A stretch of 64,000 bases of DNA, from contig NZ_QGKM01000036.1 of assembly GCF_003172875.1 (NCBI RefSeq), positions 1 to 64,000 of the forward strand. Reading direction: 5' to 3'. This DNA is from Leucothrix pacifica (GTDB lineage: Bacteria; Pseudomonadota; Gammaproteobacteria; Thiotrichales; Thiotrichaceae). Shown in pieces: positions 63,232-64,000 of the stretch; positions within the stretch are counted from its first letter, which is position 1; each line of letters begins with the position of its first letter. Below the pieces are notes generated by a model, which searched no databases, was not told the DNA's origin, and was given only the letters and a program-made list of their open reading frames with translations. A program made the translations under genes and the position numbers.

Positions 63232-64000
63232 TAAGCTCCTTGTGCCGCAACTGCAGGTGTTTTAATTGTGACCACTGCAGGTTCTACATCTTTGATTGTT
63301 TTCATCACGTTCCAAGCCATCAGGAACATACCGCCTAAGAACATCAGGCCGCCTAAGAAACGAACCACGTAGTACGGATAAGTCGCTTTAATACTTTCGA
63401 TGAAGGTGTAAGTCAGCGTGCCGTCATCGTTCACCGCGCGCCACATCAGACCTTGCATAACACCCGCAATCCACATCGCAGCGATGTATAGCAGCACACC
63501 AATTGTGGCCAGCCAGAAGTGCGTGTTAATCATGGAAGTACTATACATTTCAGTCTTGCCGTATAGCTTTGGAATCAAGGCATACAGTGAACCGATAACG
63601 ATAAATGCAACCCAACCCAATGCACCGGAATGTACGTGGCCGATTGTCCAGTCAGTGTAGTGAGATAATGCGTTAACAGTTTTGATAGACATCATCGGAC
63701 CTTCGAAGGTAGACATACCGTAGAAAGACAATGACACGATCATGAACTTCAGAATTGGATCGGACCGTAACTTATGCCAGGCCCCGGACAGGGTCATGAT
63801 TCCGTTGATCATGCCACCCCATGATGGCGCTAACAAAATCAGCGAGAACACCATTCCTAACGACTGTGCCCAATCTGGTAAAGCTGTGTAGTGAAGGTGG
63901 TGCGGGCCAGCCCACATGTAAATTGAAATGAGTGCCCAGAAGTGAACGACTGATAAACGGTAAGAGTAAACCGGACGATTCGCCTGCTTAGGAATGAAGT
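63231..64000 (-). CDS. ccoN: cbb3 oxidase catalytic subunit CcoN, C-terminal part
   Basis: Partial: the frame runs off the window at 64000, and the ATG at 63917 is internal because [20 protein letters not shown] is in frame across it. The paired His of AGPHHLHY are CuB ligands. [20 protein letters not shown] and the following helices complete the heme-copper fold. It begins the operon ccoN-ccoO-ccoQ-ccoP-x-ccoG. Confidence 0.97.
   Translation of the reverse strand, partial: FIPKQANRPVYSYRLSVVHFWALISIYMWAGPHHLHYTALPDWAQSLGMVFSLILLAPSWGGMINGIMTLSGAWHKLRSDPILKFMIVSLSFYGMSTFEGPMMSIKTVNALSHYTDWTIGHVHSGALGWVAFIVIGSLYALIPKLYGKTEMYSTSMINTHFWLATIGVLLYIAAMWIAGVMQGLMWRAVNDDGTLTYTFIESIKATYPYYVVRFLGGLMFLGGMFLMAWNVMKTIKDVEPAVVTIKTPAVAAQGA

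Noticed and set aside
1-64000. CRISPR array, tRNA and rRNA genes
   Set aside because: I looked for regularly spaced direct repeats and tRNA-like cloverleaf or CCA ends and saw none; the only tandem array is the coding 15-bp repeat at 25136-25210.

Overview
The window looks like the chromosome of a gammaproteobacterium of moderate GC with a flexible aerobic/micro-oxic respiratory chain. The support is an E. coli-like cydABX-cydDC operon, a cbb3 oxidase operon ccoNO(Q)P-ccoG, a ccoH-I-S assembly operon, a flavocytochrome c sulfide dehydrogenase-like pair and two FNR-type regulators. The mix of sulfide-oxidation-type genes, DUF6502/DUF5666 genes and many signalling genes would fit Thiotrichales (Leucothrix/Thiothrix/Cocleimonas-like), but that placement is inference. 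No rRNA, tRNA or CRISPR array was seen.

Layout. 1-3319: the 3' end of an IS4-type transposase, a P-loop ATPase gene running convergently into it, and a two-gene ABC-type ATPase/Toprim-like cassette, a candidate defence module. 3380-10655: cydABX-cydDC behind a perfect FNR box, then a CRP/FNR regulator. 10847-19598: a signalling block with an ECF-like sigma factor, a membrane SUMF1-fold protein, two LuxR-type response regulators, an Hpt protein, an orphan TAXI binding protein and a BvgS-like hybrid kinase. 19843-31613: redox and envelope genes, namely an MsrQ-like heme membrane protein, racemase, FKBP lipoprotein, PepSY + cytochrome b561, the DUF6502-DUF5666-cytochrome c-FccB operon, an FNR-controlled membrane protein and FNR. 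31668-35302: ccoH-I-S plus a COG2836 gene behind a second class-II FNR promoter. 35478-46740: CotH-kinase, intradiol dioxygenase, polyamine ABC transporter, CreA, a secreted lipoprotein, DUF1772 and a CRP-like regulator. 46757-59708: a DUF4143 ATPase and then a five-gene defence operon. 59851-64000: ccoG-x-ccoP-Q-O-N on the minus strand; ccoN is cut by the window edge.

The main candidate for an undescribed system is 48388-59708. It has an SNF2 helicase with a DUF3883-like tail, a DUF1156 adenine methylase and a DUF499 ATPase (the helicase-methylase-ATPase or Hma-like combination). A PtuA-like ATPase and PtuB-like HNH nuclease (the Septu/retron-Ec78 effector pair) are embedded in the same operon, and there is no reverse transcriptase. 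The methylase gene is a base-composition mosaic, as if its recognition region had been swapped. The ATPase/Toprim-like pair at 1650-3319 is a second, smaller candidate.

Oxygen control ties several blocks together. Three promoters (cydA, the 28135 membrane protein, ccoH) each carry an FNR box whose centre lies 41.5 bases from the start site predicted by the -10 hexamer, and both FNR-type regulators in the window have the E..SR recognition helix.
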